NCBI RefSeq assembly: GCF_000240165.1
Contig: NC_017586.1
Location: 4,092,001-4,156,000, forward strand
DNA: 64,000 bases
Source: Streptantibioticus cattleyicolor NRRL 8057 = DSM 46488
GTDB lineage: Bacteria; Actinomycetota; Actinomycetes; Streptomycetales; Streptomycetaceae
Reading direction: 5' to 3'
The notes under the pieces were generated by a model. That model searched no databases and was not told the origin of the DNA. It saw only the letters and a program-made list of their open reading frames with translations. Below, piece after piece: positions 46,916 through 56,927 of this stretch (position 1 is its first letter; the number at the start of each line of letters is the position of its first letter). Made by a program: the position numbers and the translations under genes.

Positions 46916-46980
46916 GGGACGTATTGTCGGCCATGGCGGGGCCGCCGGGCGGCCGGTGGACGGCCGCCCGGCGGCGGGGT

Positions 46981-47691
46981 TCACGCGTGCGTGTAGGCCA
47001 CCAGCGAGATTCCCACGTAGTGGACGATGAACGCGGCCAGCGTGAGCGTGTGGAAGACCTCGTGGAAGCCGAACCAGCGCGGGGACGGGTTGGGGCGCTT
47101 GATCCCGTAGATGACGCCGCCGGCGCTGTAGAGCAGGCCGCCGACGCTGACGCAGACCAGCACGGCCACCCCGCCGGTACGCAGGAAGTCCGGCAGGAAG
47201 AAGACCGCTGCCCAGCCCAGCGCCAGGTAGCACGGGGTGTACAGCCAGCGTGGGGCGCCGACCCAGAAGACCCGGAACGCTATCCCGGCCAGCGCGCCGG
47301 CCCAGATGAACCACAGCAGCGCGGTGGCCGTGCCGCTGGGCAGCAGCAGGATGGCCAGCGGGGTGTAGGTGCCGGCGATGATCAGGAAGATGTTGGCGTG
47401 GTCCAGCCGGCGCAGCACGGCGGAGACCCGCGGCGTCCAGTTGCCGCGGTGGTACAGCGCGCTGACGCCGAACAGCAGGCAGGCGGAGAGCGTGTAGACG
47501 GCGCACGCCACACGTCCGCGCGGGCTGTCGGCCAGGGCGGTCAAGACCACCCCCGCGAAGAGGGTGGCCGGGAACATCCCGGCGTGCAGCCAACCGCGCA
47601 ACTTCGGTTTGACGGGGGCGGGCAGGTGGAGTCTCGATGCCACGCCCCGGTCAGCGGCGGGGGGCTCTTCGACGGCGGTCATGGTGGTCAT
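46981..47691 (-). CDS. Hemolysin III / PAQR-family membrane protein
   Basis: 236 residues with seven membrane helices and the family motifs SALYHRGNW near helix 2, LRRLDHANIFLIIAGTYTP, and FGFHEVFHTLTLAAFIVHY near the C terminus. The spaced Ser/His/Asp/His residues are the metal site of the CREST/PAQR superfamily. Function in bacteria is uncertain (membrane homeostasis or hydrolase). The ATG at 47691 is used; an in-frame ATG nine bases downstream is possible. Confidence 0.92.
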   Translation of the reverse strand: MTTMTAVEEPPAADRGVASRLHLPAPVKPKLRGWLHAGMFPATLFAGVVLTALADSPRGRVACAVYTLSACLLFGVSALYHRGNWTPRVSAVLRRLDHANIFLIIAGTYTPLAILLLPSGTATALLWFIWAGALAGIAFRVFWVGAPRWLYTPCYLALGWAAVFFLPDFLRTGGVAVLVCVSVGGLLYSAGGVIYGIKRPNPSPRWFGFHEVFHTLTLAAFIVHYVGISLVAYTHA

Positions 47692-47920
47692 GCTAGCTAC
47701 GGAACCGTAAGTTACGGCTAAGTAATAAATCGGGTTGGAAGTGGTAATGCTCACCCCTTCCGGGGTGGACAGATCACCCGAACAACGCGGACACTCATAT
47801 GAGTGCGGTCGGCACCGGATGAGCGGCCATGAAGCATCCGGGTCGCAGCCCCCAAGGGGCCCAACAACCCTCGACATCTTCACGCCCGGATCTGTGCGTT
47901 CCGGGCGGAACGGAGCGATC

Positions 47921-49732
47921 GTGGCGCGCAGCAATGCGGCTCCCACCAAACACCAGGACCTGATCGCCTGGGTCGACGACATAGCGGCCCTCACCCAGCC
48001 CGACCAGGTGGTCTGGTGCGACGGTTCGGAGCAGGAGTACCAGCGTCTGTGCGACGAACTCGTCGCCAAGGGGACCTTCAAGCGGCTCGATCCGGTCAAG
48101 CGTCCCAACTCGTACTACGCCGCCTCCGACCCCAGCGACGTGGCCCGCGTCGAGGACCGGACGTTCATCTGCTCCGCGAAGGAGGAGGACGCCGGCCCGA
48201 CCAACCACTGGAAGGACCCCGCCGAGATGCGGGAGATCTTTACTGGTGGCAAGGGGCTCTTCCGGGGGTCGATGCGGGGCCGGACGATGTACGTCGTCCC
48301 GTTCTGCATGGGTCCGCTGGGCTCGCCGCTGTCCGCGCTCGGCGTCGAGATCACCGACTCCGCCTACGTCGCCGTCTCCATGCGCACCATGACGCGCATG
48401 GGACAGGCGGTGCTGGACGAACTCGGGGAGGACGGCTTCTTCGTCAAGGCGGTCCACACCCTCGGCGCCCCGCTGGAGCCCGGCCAGGCCGACGTGCCGT
48501 GGCCGTGCAACTCCACCAAGTACATCTCGCACTTCCCCGAGTCACGGGAGATCTGGTCGTACGGCTCCGGCTACGGCGGCAACGCCCTGCTGGGCAAGAA
48601 GTGCTACGCCCTGCGCATCGCCTCGGTCATGGCCCGGGACGAGGGCTGGCTCGCGGAGCACATGCTCGTCCTCAAGCTCACCCCGCCCAAGGGGCAGCCG
48701 AAGTACGTCGCCGCCGCCTTCCCCAGCGCCTGCGGCAAGACCAACCTGGCCATGCTGGAGCCGACGATCCCGGGCTGGACCGTGGAGACCATCGGCGACG
48801 ACATCGCCTGGATGAGGTTCGGCGAGGACGGCCGGCTGTACGCCATCAACCCGGAGGCCGGCTTCTTCGGCGTCGCCCCCGGCACCGGCGAACACACCAA
48901 CGCCAACGCCATGAAGACCCTGTGGGGCAACTCGGTCTTCACCAACGTCGCCCTCACCGACGACGGCGACGTGTGGTGGGAGGGGATGACCGAGGAGACC
49001 CCGGCCCACCTGACGGACTGGAAGGGCAACGACTGGACGCCCGGGTCGGACACCCCGGCCGCCCACCCCAACGCCCGCTTCACCGTCCCGGCCGCCCAGT
49101 GCCCGACGATCGCGCCGGAGTGGGAGGACCCCCGGGGCGTGCCGATCTCGGCGATCCTCTTCGGCGGACGACGGGCCAGCGCGGTGCCGCTGGTCACCGA
49201 GTCCTTCGACTGGCAGCACGGGGTCTTCCTCGGCGCCAACGTGGCCTCCGAGAAGACCGCCGCCGCCGAGGGCAAGGTCGGCGAGCTGCGCCGCGACCCC
49301 TTCGCCATGCTGCCGTTCTGCGGCTACAACATGGGCGACTACTTCGCCCACTGGGTGCGCGTCGGCCAGGAGCACGACGCGGCGAAGCTGCCGAAGATCT
49401 ACTACGTCAACTGGTTCCGCAAGGACGCCGACGGCCGGTTCGTGTGGCCGGGCTTCGGCGAGAACAGCCGGGTGCTCAAGTGGGTCGTCGAGCGGCTGAA
49501 CGGCGAGGCCGAGGGCGTCGAGACCCCGATCGGCGTGCTGCCGACCCGTGCGGCGCTGGACACCAAGGGCCTCCAGATCGACGACGCCGACCTCGACCTG
49601 CTGCTCTCGGTCGACCCCGAGGTGTGGCGGGAGGAGGCCGCGCTGATCCCGCAGCACCTGGAGACCTTCGGCGACCACACGCCCAAGGAGCTGTGGGACG
49701 AGTACCGGGCGCTGGTCGAGCGGCTCGGCTGA
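47921..49732 (+). CDS. pckG: Phosphoenolpyruvate carboxykinase (GTP)
   Basis: 603 residues from GTG 47921 with GGAG 6 bp upstream. It converts oxaloacetate plus GTP to PEP and CO2 in gluconeogenesis. Motifs are [25 protein letters not shown], the reactive-cysteine P-loop [12 protein letters not shown], metal-binding [22 protein letters not shown] and [11 protein letters not shown]. Full length for the GTP-dependent family. The strong palindrome at 49743 terminates it. Confidence 0.96.
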   Translation: MARSNAAPTKHQDLIAWVDDIAALTQPDQVVWCDGSEQEYQRLCDELVAKGTFKRLDPVKRPNSYYAASDPSDVARVEDRTFICSAKEEDAGPTNHWKDPAEMREIFTGGKGLFRGSMRGRTMYVVPFCMGPLGSPLSALGVEITDSAYVAVSMRTMTRMGQAVLDELGEDGFFVKAVHTLGAPLEPGQADVPWPCNSTKYISHFPESREIWSYGSGYGGNALLGKKCYALRIASVMARDEGWLAEHMLVLKLTPPKGQPKYVAAAFPSACGKTNLAMLEPTIPGWTVETIGDDIAWMRFGEDGRLYAINPEAGFFGVAPGTGEHTNANAMKTLWGNSVFTNVALTDDGDVWWEGMTEETPAHLTDWKGNDWTPGSDTPAAHPNARFTVPAAQCPTIAPEWEDPRGVPISAILFGGRRASAVPLVTESFDWQHGVFLGANVASEKTAAAEGKVGELRRDPFAMLPFCGYNMGDYFAHWVRVGQEHDAAKLPKIYYVNWFRKDADGRFVWPGFGENSRVLKWVVERLNGEAEGVETPIGVLPTRAALDTKGLQIDDADLDLLLSVDPEVWREEAALIPQHLETFGDHTPKELWDEYRALVERLG

Positions 49733-49742
49733 CGTCTACGAC

Positions 49743-49778
49743 GAAGGGGGTGCGGGGCGATCGCCCCGCACCCCCTTC
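49743..49778. terminator. Perfect 36-bp palindrome, bidirectional terminator
   Basis: GAAGGGGGTGCGGGGCGA is followed directly by its exact complement, with no spacer, between the pckG stop (49732) and the convergent aminotransferase stop (49790). Confidence 0.85.
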
Positions 49779-49789
49779 CGCGTCGGGCG

Positions 49790-51001
49790 TCAGTGCTGGG
49801 CGTAACCGGACAGGAAGGTGCCGATCCGCTCGATGGCGTCGGTGAGGTCCTCCGCGCGCGGCAGGGTGACGATCCGGAAGTGGTCGGGCTCCGGCCAGTT
49901 GAACCCGGTGCCGTGCACGATCATGATCTTCTCGGCGCGCAGCAGGTCGAGGACCATCTGCCGGTCGTCCTTGATCTTGTAGACCGACGGGTCCAGCCGC
50001 GGGAAGGCGTACAGGGCGCCCTTGGGCTTGACGCAGGCGATGCCGGGGATCGCGGTGAGCGCCTGGTAGGCGGCGTCCCGCTGGGCGCGCAGCCGGCCGC
50101 CGGGGAGCACCAGCTTGTCGATCGACTGGTGGCCGCCGAGCGCGGTGGCGATGGCGTGCTGGGCCGGCATGTTGGCGCACAGCCGCATGTTGGCCAGGAT
50201 CGTCAGCCCCTCGATGTAGCTGGCCGCGTGCGTCTTCGGGCCGCACACCGCGAGCCAGCCGCTGCGGTAGCCGGCCACCCGGTACGCCTTGGAGAGCCCG
50301 TTGAAGGTCAGCGTCAGCAGGTCGGGGGCGATGGCGGCGGTGGGGGTGTGGGTGGCGTCGTCGTAGAGGATCTTGTCGTAGATCTCGTCCGAGCAGACCA
50401 CCAGGGAGTGGCGGCGGGCGATCTCGGTCAGCCCGCGCAGCAGCTCGTCGTCGTAGACCGCGCCGGTCGGGTTGTTGGGGTTGATGATGACGATCGCCTT
50501 GGTGCGGTCGGTCACCTTGCGCTCGATGTCGGCGAGGTCCGGCATCCAGTCGGCCTGCTCGTCGCAGCGGTAGTGGACCGCGGTGCCGCCGGCCAGCGAG
50601 ACCGAGGCCGTCCACAGCGGGTAGTCGGGGGCCGGGACGAGCACCTCGTCGCCGTCGTCCAGCAGCGCCTGCATCGACATCTGGATCAGCTCCGAGACGC
50701 CGTTGCCCAGGTAGATGTCCTCGACGTCGAGCGCGATGCCTTTGGTCTGGTAGTGCTGCATCACCGCGCGCCGGGCCGACAGCAGCCCCTTGGCGTCCCC
50801 GTAGCCGTGGGCGTCGCCCAGGCTGCGCAGCATGTCCTCCAGGATCTCCGGCGGGCACTCGAAGCCGAACGGCGCCGGGTTCCCCGTGTTGAGCTTCAGA
50901 ATGCGGTGACCCGCCGCCTCCAGGCGCATCGCCTCCTCAAGCACCGGACCACGGATCTCGTAACAGACGTTGGCGAGCTTGCTCGACTGGATCACCTGCA
51001 T
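49790..51001 (-). CDS. Alanine-type pyridoxal-phosphate aminotransferase
   Basis: 403 residues of class I aminotransferases (AlaA-like). It contains LKLNTGNPAPFGFECP, LGNGVSELIQMSMQALLDDGDEVLVPAPDYPLW, INPNNPTGAVYDD, and the PLP lysine in FNGLSKAYRVAGYRSGW. HGTGFNWPEPDHFRIVTLP near the end is typical of the AlaA/AlaT group, which transfers amino groups between alanine and 2-oxoglutarate. It lies 9 bp downstream of the D-aminoacylase stop on the same strand, so the two may be cotranscribed. Confidence 0.93.
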   Translation of the reverse strand: MQVIQSSKLANVCYEIRGPVLEEAMRLEAAGHRILKLNTGNPAPFGFECPPEILEDMLRSLGDAHGYGDAKGLLSARRAVMQHYQTKGIALDVEDIYLGNGVSELIQMSMQALLDDGDEVLVPAPDYPLWTASVSLAGGTAVHYRCDEQADWMPDLADIERKVTDRTKAIVIINPNNPTGAVYDDELLRGLTEIARRHSLVVCSDEIYDKILYDDATHTPTAAIAPDLLTLTFNGLSKAYRVAGYRSGWLAVCGPKTHAASYIEGLTILANMRLCANMPAQHAIATALGGHQSIDKLVLPGGRLRAQRDAAYQALTAIPGIACVKPKGALYAFPRLDPSVYKIKDDRQMVLDLLRAEKIMIVHGTGFNWPEPDHFRIVTLPRAEDLTDAIERIGTFLSGYAQH

Positions 51002-51010
51002 GGCGACACC

Positions 51011-52648
51011 CTAAGGGCGCCCGGAGCGGCCCGCCCGGTGTTTTTCACCACGTCCGCGTACCGAGCGCCCCGCCAGGACGTCGGTGCGGACCCCGTCGTC
51101 GATCACGAAACGGCCGTCGATCAGCACGTACGGGATGCCGGTCGGCGGGGTGCGGGGACGGTCGAAGGTGGCCGCGTCGCCCACCGTGGCCGGGTCGAAG
51201 AGCACCAGGTCGGCGCGGTGACCGGGGCGGATCAGACCGCGGTCGGCCAGGCCCAGGCGGGCGGCCGGGCGGCCGGTCAGATGGGCCACGCACTCCGCCA
51301 GCGACAGCACGCCCAGCTCGCGTACGTACCGGCCGAGGAACCGGGGGAACGTCCCGTACGCCCGCGGGTGTGGTTTGTCACCCGTGAGGATGGCGTCGCT
51401 GCCGCCGGTGTGGACCCGGTGGCGCATGATCGCCCGGACGTTCTCCTCGTCGCCCACGTGCTGGAGGACGACGGTGCCGAGGGAGTCGGCGATCAGCAGG
51501 GCGCGGGCGGTGGCGAACGGGGGCTCGCCGCGCTCGCGCGCCGCCTGCTCGATCGTGCGCCCCACGAAGGCCCCGGCGAGCGCCGGGTCGGCGACCCCGG
51601 AGACCTCCACGGCCGCCCAGTCCACCGGCACCCCGTGGCAGCCGTCGGACCCTTGGACCTCCAGCGCGTGCCGGATCCGCCGCGCGGTGGCGTCGTCCCG
51701 CAACCTGGCCAGCGTCGCCGCCGGGCCGCCGGACGTCGCCCAGCTCGGCAGCAGCGCGGCGAGCGTGGTGCACCCCGGCAGGTACGGATAGGTGTCCAGG
51801 GTGATGTCGGCGCCCTCGGCGAGCGCGTCGTCCAGCAACGCCAGCAACTCGGGCGCCCGGCCCTTGTTGACCTGGAAGTTCATCGTGGCGTGCGCCAGGT
51901 GCAACGGGCAGCCGGCCCGCCGGGAGACGGCGATCATCTCCCGGTAGGCGTCGAGCGCGCCGGAGCCGTAACTGCGGTGGTGCGGGCAGTAGTAGCCGCC
52001 GTACCCGGCCACCACCCGGCACAACTCGGTCAGTTCGGCCGCCGAGGCGTACATCCCCGGCGTGTACGTCAGCCCCGACGACATCCCCACCGCGCCCTCC
52101 GCCATGCCCTGGGCGACCAGCCGCTTCATGTGCGCCAGCTCGGCCTCGGTGGCGGGACGGTCCTCCCAGCCCACCGTGAGCGCGCGGACCGTCCCCTGCG
52201 GAACGAGGTACGCGGCGTTGACCGCGACGCCCTCGTCGAGCCGGTCGAGGTACTCGCCCACCGAACGCCAGGTGAACGCGACGTCGGAGCCGTCGCCGTT
52301 CCACCCGGTGATCTGGGCCCGGATGCCGTCCAGCGTGGCGTCGTCCACCGGAGCGTACGACAGGCCGTCCTGGCCGAGGACTTCCAGGGTGACGCCCTGG
52401 GCGGTCTTGGCGAGGTGGGCGGGGTCGCGCAGCAGGGCGAGGTCGCTGTGGGCGTGCATGTCGATGAACCCCGGCGCGACCACCAGCCCGTCGGCGTCCA
52501 GTGTCCGCCGCCCCGCCGACCTCGTGCGGTCGGCTCCGCCGAGGGGGCGGATCTCGGTTATCCGGCCGTCTTCCACGCCGAGGTCGGCGTGGTACGGCGT
52601 ACCGCCCGTGCCGTCCACCACGAGGGCGTGGCGGATGAGTAGGTCCAT
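51011..52648 (-). CDS. N-acyl-D-amino-acid deacylase (D-aminoacylase)
   Basis: 545 residues of the amidohydrolase superfamily. The metal-binding GFIDMHAHSDLALLRDP, LEVLGQDGLSYAP, HHRSYGSG, HLAHATMN and the late Asp in HTGGSDAILTGDKPHPRAYGTFPRFLG are as in D-aminoacylases. A small beta-sandwich is formed by both ends (RHALVVDGTGGTPYHADLGVEDGRI ... VLIDGRFVIDDG). It releases free D-amino acids from N-acylated forms and sits next to a D-amino-acid-type deaminase and RidA, giving a consistent pathway. Element B lies immediately upstream of its start. Confidence 0.9.
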   Translation of the reverse strand: MDLLIRHALVVDGTGGTPYHADLGVEDGRITEIRPLGGADRTRSAGRRTLDADGLVVAPGFIDMHAHSDLALLRDPAHLAKTAQGVTLEVLGQDGLSYAPVDDATLDGIRAQITGWNGDGSDVAFTWRSVGEYLDRLDEGVAVNAAYLVPQGTVRALTVGWEDRPATEAELAHMKRLVAQGMAEGAVGMSSGLTYTPGMYASAAELTELCRVVAGYGGYYCPHHRSYGSGALDAYREMIAVSRRAGCPLHLAHATMNFQVNKGRAPELLALLDDALAEGADITLDTYPYLPGCTTLAALLPSWATSGGPAATLARLRDDATARRIRHALEVQGSDGCHGVPVDWAAVEVSGVADPALAGAFVGRTIEQAARERGEPPFATARALLIADSLGTVVLQHVGDEENVRAIMRHRVHTGGSDAILTGDKPHPRAYGTFPRFLGRYVRELGVLSLAECVAHLTGRPAARLGLADRGLIRPGHRADLVLFDPATVGDAATFDRPRTPPTGIPYVLIDGRFVIDDGVRTDVLAGRSVRGRGEKHRAGRSGRP

Positions 52649-52656
52649 CCCTGACC

Positions 52657-53368
52657 CCTTTCGCTCACGTTGCCGTCCACCCCGGACTCTTCGGGGTGCC
52701 CCCGATCCCCCGTCTCGTCGTGGCTGACGTCACAGCTGTTTCCCCCCGCCCACCCGTGGCTGTACGCGTATAGCGCGGGGTGCGCTCTGTCTTCCTGGGT
52801 TTCCGGGGGCCCTCCGGGGTGACTCCTCGCTCCGCGTATCCGCCAAGGCTGGGCTCCGGCTGCTGGGTCGCTGCGGGGACACCCCTGCACGCCCCCGTTC
52901 CGCATCGTTCCGCGCTGCGGCACGGGGTGGGTGAGAAAAAGACCGGGGTCACCCCAACCTCCTCCTTACCCCTCCCTCCGCGAAGAGAGGCACCCGCACG
53001 ACGGCCGGAGGGGGTGTGTCGGGGGTGTCCCCGCAGCGACCCAGCGGGGCGGGGGAAAGCCGACAGCGAAACCTGGAGCGAGGAGTCACCCCCGGCGCGC
53101 CCCCGACCCCGTACCGGCAATAGGCGAACCCACCCGGTGCCGAACCCAACCAAAACCCCACCAACCACCCACCGGACAGGGGCGAACGGGGCCACCCCGG
53201 CAACCCGAACCGGGCGAACCGGCCACCACTGCATGGCCGGCCCAGCCGTGGGCCACGGGGATGCGGGGGCACCCCCGCCACACCGGGCCCGCCGGAGGCG
53301 ACCCCGCATCCTGGAACGGGCGAACCGGGCCACGGAGTAATGGCTGACCACCAGCGTGTAGCGAACCC
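52657..53368. repeat. Element B: second copy of the MITE-like palindrome
   Basis: About 710 bp filling the gap between the D-aminoacylase start and the deaminase stop, collinear with element A. Long near-identical blocks include 52805-52920 against 7615-7735 and the right ends (GTAATGGCTGACCACCAGCG, 53337-53356). The outer end again reads GGGTTCGCT directly after a TGA stop (deaminase, minus strand). The left end TTTCGCTCACGTTGCC (52659-52674) is a degenerate form of the terminal repeat. It lacks the 52-bp tandem of A and has a weaker central hairpin. No coding capacity is evident. Confidence 0.78.
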
Positions 53369-54633
53369 TCAGAAGAAGGTGCGGACATAGTCCGTCACCG
53401 CGTGGTCCGCGTCGACCAGGGGGATCGCCTGCCATTTGTCGAAGGCGGTGCAGGGGTGGGAGATGCCGAGGGCGACCCAGTCGCCGATGTCGAGGGGGGT
53501 GGTGGGGGCGAGGGAGAGGAAGGTGTGCTGGTCGGCGAGGGCGGTGACGGTGAGGCCGGTGGCGGGGCGGGGGTGGGGGAGTCGGGGGAGCGGATGAGGC
53601 GGGGGAGGGGGAGGTCGAGGTCGTGGGGGAGGTCGCGCTTGCCGGCGTTGAGGTAGGCGCGGCCGGGTTCGGGGCGGGAGACGACCTGGGCCCACAGCAG
53701 GAGCGCGGAGCGCAGCCCGTCCTCGGGGAGGCGGTGGTGGTACGGGGTGACCTGCCGGTAGTGGCCGTCGTCGTGGGTGACGTAGGCACCGGAGCGCAGG
53801 AGTTTCAGCGAGGGCAGGGAGAAGCCGTCCGCGGCGGCGAACGCCTCGGCGACCACGTCGAACCAGGCGCTGCCGCCCGCGCTGACCACGATCTCGTCCG
53901 CCCCGGCGAAGCGTCCCGCCGCGTCGAACCGGCGGGCGAGGCCGACGAGCCGGTCCAGCCAGGCCCGTACCGTCTGCGGGGTGCGATCCGGTATCCCGCC
54001 CTCGTAGCCGGCCACGCCGGTCAGCCGCAGGTGGCGGGAGGCGGCGACGGCGTCGGCGACCTGGTCGGCGGTGGCCTGGTCGCGTACCCCGGTCCGGCCG
54101 CCGGCGACGCCGAGTTCGACGACGACGTCGAGCGGGTGGGTGAGCGCGGCGTCCATCAGTTCCACGCCGCGTACCGAGTCGACGTAGACGATCACGCGGA
54201 AGCCGGGGTCGGCGGCGAGTTCGGCGGAGAGCCAGGCGAGGGCGGTGGCGTCGACGACCTCGTTGGCGAGGAAGACGCGGGGGACGCCGAAGGCGCGGCA
54301 GACGCGGACCTGGGCGGGGGTGGCCGCGGTGATCCCCCAGGCGCCGAGGGCGAGTTGGCGGGCGAAGAGCTGCGGGGCCATGGAGGTCTTGCCGTGCGGG
54401 GCGAAGGCCAGCCCGTGGCGGGCGGTGAAGCCGGCGAGGCGGGCCAGGTTGTGGTCGAGGGCGGCGGAGTCGAGGGTGAGCAGCGGGGTGGTGAAGCCGC
54501 CGGTGAACAACGGGCGGCGTTCGGCGGCGAGTTGGCCGAAGGTGTACCCCTCGGCGTCCGGCGGCAGGCCCTTGAAGCGGTGGTCGACGCGTTCCCCGGC
54601 GAGCCGGGCGACGGCCGGTGGGGTGACCTCCAT
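53369..54633 (-). pseudogene. Amino-acid deaminase / D-threonine-aldolase-like enzyme, apparent frameshift
   Basis: The start at MEVTPPAVARLAGERVDHR gives an alanine-racemase-type barrel: TPLLTLDSAALDHNLARLA, FAPHGKTSMAPQLFARQL with the PLP lysine, VFLANEVVD, VELGVAGGRTGVR and LRSGAYVTHDDGHY. After AYLNAGKRDLPHDLDLPLPRLI (about 53590) the frame turns into Pro/Ser noise, while another frame continues with PATGLTVTALADQHTFLSL ... HPCTAFDKWQAIPLV ... DYVRTFF. One indel in a C-rich tract (about 53575-53615) explains both. It is either a genuine mutation or a sequencing error. The intact enzyme is named amino acid deaminase in Streptomyces and acts on D-amino acids. Confidence 0.8.
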
Positions 54634-54644
54634 ACGGCCTCCAA

Positions 54645-54686
54645 TTGCAGTATGTGCAACGGCCATTGCGGTGTTTGCTTCAGGGT
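54645..54686. promoter_or_regulatory. Candidate IclR operator between divergent genes
   Basis: TTGCAGTATGTGCAA (54645-54659) is a palindrome with 5-bp arms and a 5-bp centre. It is followed by the related TTGCGGTGTTTGC (54667-54679) in the 101-bp gap between the deaminase and the kinase. Two such sites in a divergent promoter next to an IclR gene fit autoregulation and cluster control; the binding protein is inferred. Confidence 0.45.
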
Positions 54687-54734
54687 GTCTAACATCCCGG
54701 CCGACGCCAGGTCAACGAAGGGAGCGGAGGAGCG

Positions 54735-55748
54735 ATGCCGACCGCCGCGCGGTTCGACGTGGTGTGCCTGGGCGAGTCCATGGTCACCTTCGTGCCCGGA
54801 CGGCCGGGCCGGCTGTCCGAGGCGTCGGTCTTCCACCGCGGCATCGGCGGCGCGGAGTCCAACGTCGCCTGCTACCTGGCCCGTACAGGCCATCGCGTCC
54901 GGTGGATCAGCCGGGTCGGCGCGGACGGCTTCGGCGACCACCTGGTCGCCGAGATCGCCGCCGCCGGGGTGGACGTCGGCGCGGTCCGCCAGGACCCGGC
55001 GCGCCCCACCGGGGTCTACTTCAAGGAGCCGCGGCCGGAGGGCACCGCGGTGCTCTACTACCGGGCCGGCTCGGCCGCCGCCGCGATGTCGCGGGAGAAC
55101 GTGGACGAGGCCGCCGTGGGCTCCGGGCGGCTGCTCCACCTGTCCGGGATCACCGCCGCGCTCTCGGCCTCCTGCCGGGAGCTGATGACCGCGCTCACCC
55201 GGCGTTCCCCGGGCCGTCCGGCGGTCTCCTTCGACGTCAACTTCCGCCCGGCGCTGTGGCGTTCGCGGGACACCGGGCTGCTGGCCGAACTCGCCCGCGG
55301 CTGCGACATCGTCTTCGTGGGCGAGGACGAGGCGGCGGCGGCCTGGGGGGTGCGCGGGGCGGACGCGGTGCGGGCGGCGCTGCCGGAGCCGGCGGTGCTC
55401 GTGGTCAAGCAGGGCGACCGCGGCGCCACCGTCTACCGCGCCGGTCAGGAGGGCGTCTTCGCCCCGGCGCTCGCGGTGGACGTGGTGGAGCCGATCGGGG
55501 CCGGCGACGCCTTCGCGGCCGGGTTCCTCGCCGCGACGCTGGCCGGCCGGCCGGACGCCGAGCGGCTGCGGTACGGCCACGTGATGGCCGCCGCCGCGCT
55601 CACCGTCGCCGGCGACCTGGGCCCCCCGCCGCCCGGGCCGGTGGCCGACGCCCTCGTGGCGTTGGACGCGCGGGCGTGGGGCAGACTGCGCCTCGGGCCC
55701 GGGTGGACCGGTGACCGGGCCGTCCGGCAGGTGGAGGTACCCCGATGA
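54735..55748 (+). CDS. kdgK: PfkB-family sugar kinase, KdgK-like
   Basis: 337 residues. GGAESNVACYLARTGHRV is PfkB signature 1, VVEPIGAGDAFAAGFLAATLAG is signature 2 with the catalytic Asp, and VSFDVNFRPALW is typical of 2-keto-3-deoxygluconate kinases. It phosphorylates a sugar acid, probably KDG. GGAGGAG precedes ATG 54735. The stop overlaps the IclR start (ATGA). Specificity is inferred from family and from the GntP transporter nearby. Confidence 0.88.
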   Translation: MPTAARFDVVCLGESMVTFVPGRPGRLSEASVFHRGIGGAESNVACYLARTGHRVRWISRVGADGFGDHLVAEIAAAGVDVGAVRQDPARPTGVYFKEPRPEGTAVLYYRAGSAAAAMSRENVDEAAVGSGRLLHLSGITAALSASCRELMTALTRRSPGRPAVSFDVNFRPALWRSRDTGLLAELARGCDIVFVGEDEAAAAWGVRGADAVRAALPEPAVLVVKQGDRGATVYRAGQEGVFAPALAVDVVEPIGAGDAFAAGFLAATLAGRPDAERLRYGHVMAAAALTVAGDLGPPPPGPVADALVALDARAWGRLRLGPGWTGDRAVRQVEVPR

Positions 55749-56509
55749 GCCAGACCGTCGACCGCGCCCTGAGCATCCTTCCGCTGCTCGCCGAGGGGCC
55801 GGCCAACCTCGAACAGGTGGCCACCCGGCTGGACGTGCACAAGTCCACCGCGCTGCGGCTGTTGCGCACCCTGCGCGAACACGGCATGGTCTACCGCCAG
55901 CGGGACCAGCGCTACCGCCTCGGCGCCCGGCTGTTCGCCCTGGCGCAGCAGGCCATGGAGACCATCGACATCCGCGAGATCGCCCACCCGCACCTGGCGG
56001 CCCTCGGCGAGCGCTGCGGCCACACCGTGCACCTCGCGGTACGGGAGGACGGGGAGGTGATCTACGTGGACAAGGTGGAGAGCCGCTACCCGGTGCGGAT
56101 GTACTCGCGGATCGGCAAGCCGGTGGCGCTCACGGTGGCCGCGTGCGCCAAGGTGCTCCTGGCCGACCTGCCCGACGCCGAGCGGCGCGCGCTCGCCGAA
56201 CGCCTCGACTACCCGTCCTACACCGCCCGTTCCACCCCGAACGCCGCCGCCTTCCTCGCCGAGCTGGCCACCGTGCGCGAGCAGGGGTGGGCGAGCGACC
56301 TCGGCGGCCACGAGGAGTCCATCAACTGTGTCGGGGCGCCGATCCGGGGCACCGACGGCCGGGTCGTCGCGGCCGTCTCCCTCTCGGCGCCCAACGTCGT
56401 CGTCCCGGCCGAGGAACTGCTGCGGCTGCGCCCGCTGCTGCTGCGCACCGCTGAGGCGGTCAGCCGCGAGTACTCCGGCCGGACGCCCGTCAAGGAGGAC
56501 CACGCATGA
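55745..56509 (+). CDS. IclR-family transcriptional regulator
   Basis: 254 residues. The N-terminal winged HTH is RALSILPLLAEGPANLEQVATRLDVHKSTALRLLRTLREHGMVYR. The C-terminal effector domain contains HLAVREDGEVIYVDKVES and SDLGGHEESINCVGAPIRGTDGRVVAAVSLSAPNV. It is coupled to the kinase and followed at once by ridA, so it is the local regulator of this sugar-acid/D-amino-acid cluster. Effector unknown, perhaps KDG. Confidence 0.93.
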   Translation: MSQTVDRALSILPLLAEGPANLEQVATRLDVHKSTALRLLRTLREHGMVYRQRDQRYRLGARLFALAQQAMETIDIREIAHPHLAALGERCGHTVHLAVREDGEVIYVDKVESRYPVRMYSRIGKPVALTVAACAKVLLADLPDAERRALAERLDYPSYTARSTPNAAAFLAELATVREQGWASDLGGHEESINCVGAPIRGTDGRVVAAVSLSAPNVVVPAEELLRLRPLLLRTAEAVSREYSGRTPVKEDHA

Positions 56510-56522
56510 ACGAGGAGCGCTC

Positions 56523-56927
56523 ATGACCGACAAGATCGCGATCACCCCGGCCACCCACACCGCGCCGCCCGCGAAGTTCTCGCACGGGGTGCGCAAGGGC
56601 AACATCCTCCAGGTCGCCGGGCAGGTCGGCTTCCGCCCGGCGTCGGCGGGCGAGGAACCCGTCCCGGCCGGCCCGACCTTGCGCGAGCAGACCCTGCAGA
56701 CCCTGGCCAACGTCCGGTCGGTCCTCGAAGAGGGCGGCGCCACCTGGGAGGACGTGGTGATGGTCCGCGTCTACCTCACCGATCCGGGCAGCTTCGAGGA
56801 GTTCAACCGGGTGTACGACGAGTACTTCGCCGACCTCAAGGGCGCCCCCGCCGCCCGTACCACCGTCTACGTGGGGCTCCCCGGCGACCTGCTGGTCGAG
56901 ATGGACGCCCTCGCCGTCCTCGGCTGA
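56523..56927 (+). CDS. ridA: RidA-family enamine/imine deaminase
   Basis: 134 residues. YjgF/RidA blocks are NILQVAGQVGF, EQTLQTLANVRSVLEEGGATWEDVVMVRVYLTD and the catalytic arginine in APAARTTVYVGLPGDLLVEMDALA. It hydrolyses reactive 2-aminoacrylate-type intermediates produced by PLP deaminases, which fits the deaminase encoded in this cluster. It starts 13 bp after the IclR stop; the GAGGAGCGC just upstream is its ribosome site. Confidence 0.93.
   Translation: MTDKIAITPATHTAPPAKFSHGVRKGNILQVAGQVGFRPASAGEEPVPAGPTLREQTLQTLANVRSVLEEGGATWEDVVMVRVYLTDPGSFEEFNRVYDEYFADLKGAPAARTTVYVGLPGDLLVEMDALAVLG

Noticed and set aside
47735-47920. Longer N terminus for PEP carboxykinase
   Set aside because: The upstream in-frame sequence lacks family similarity, while GTG 47921 has GGAG at proper spacing and matches the usual MAR... 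start.
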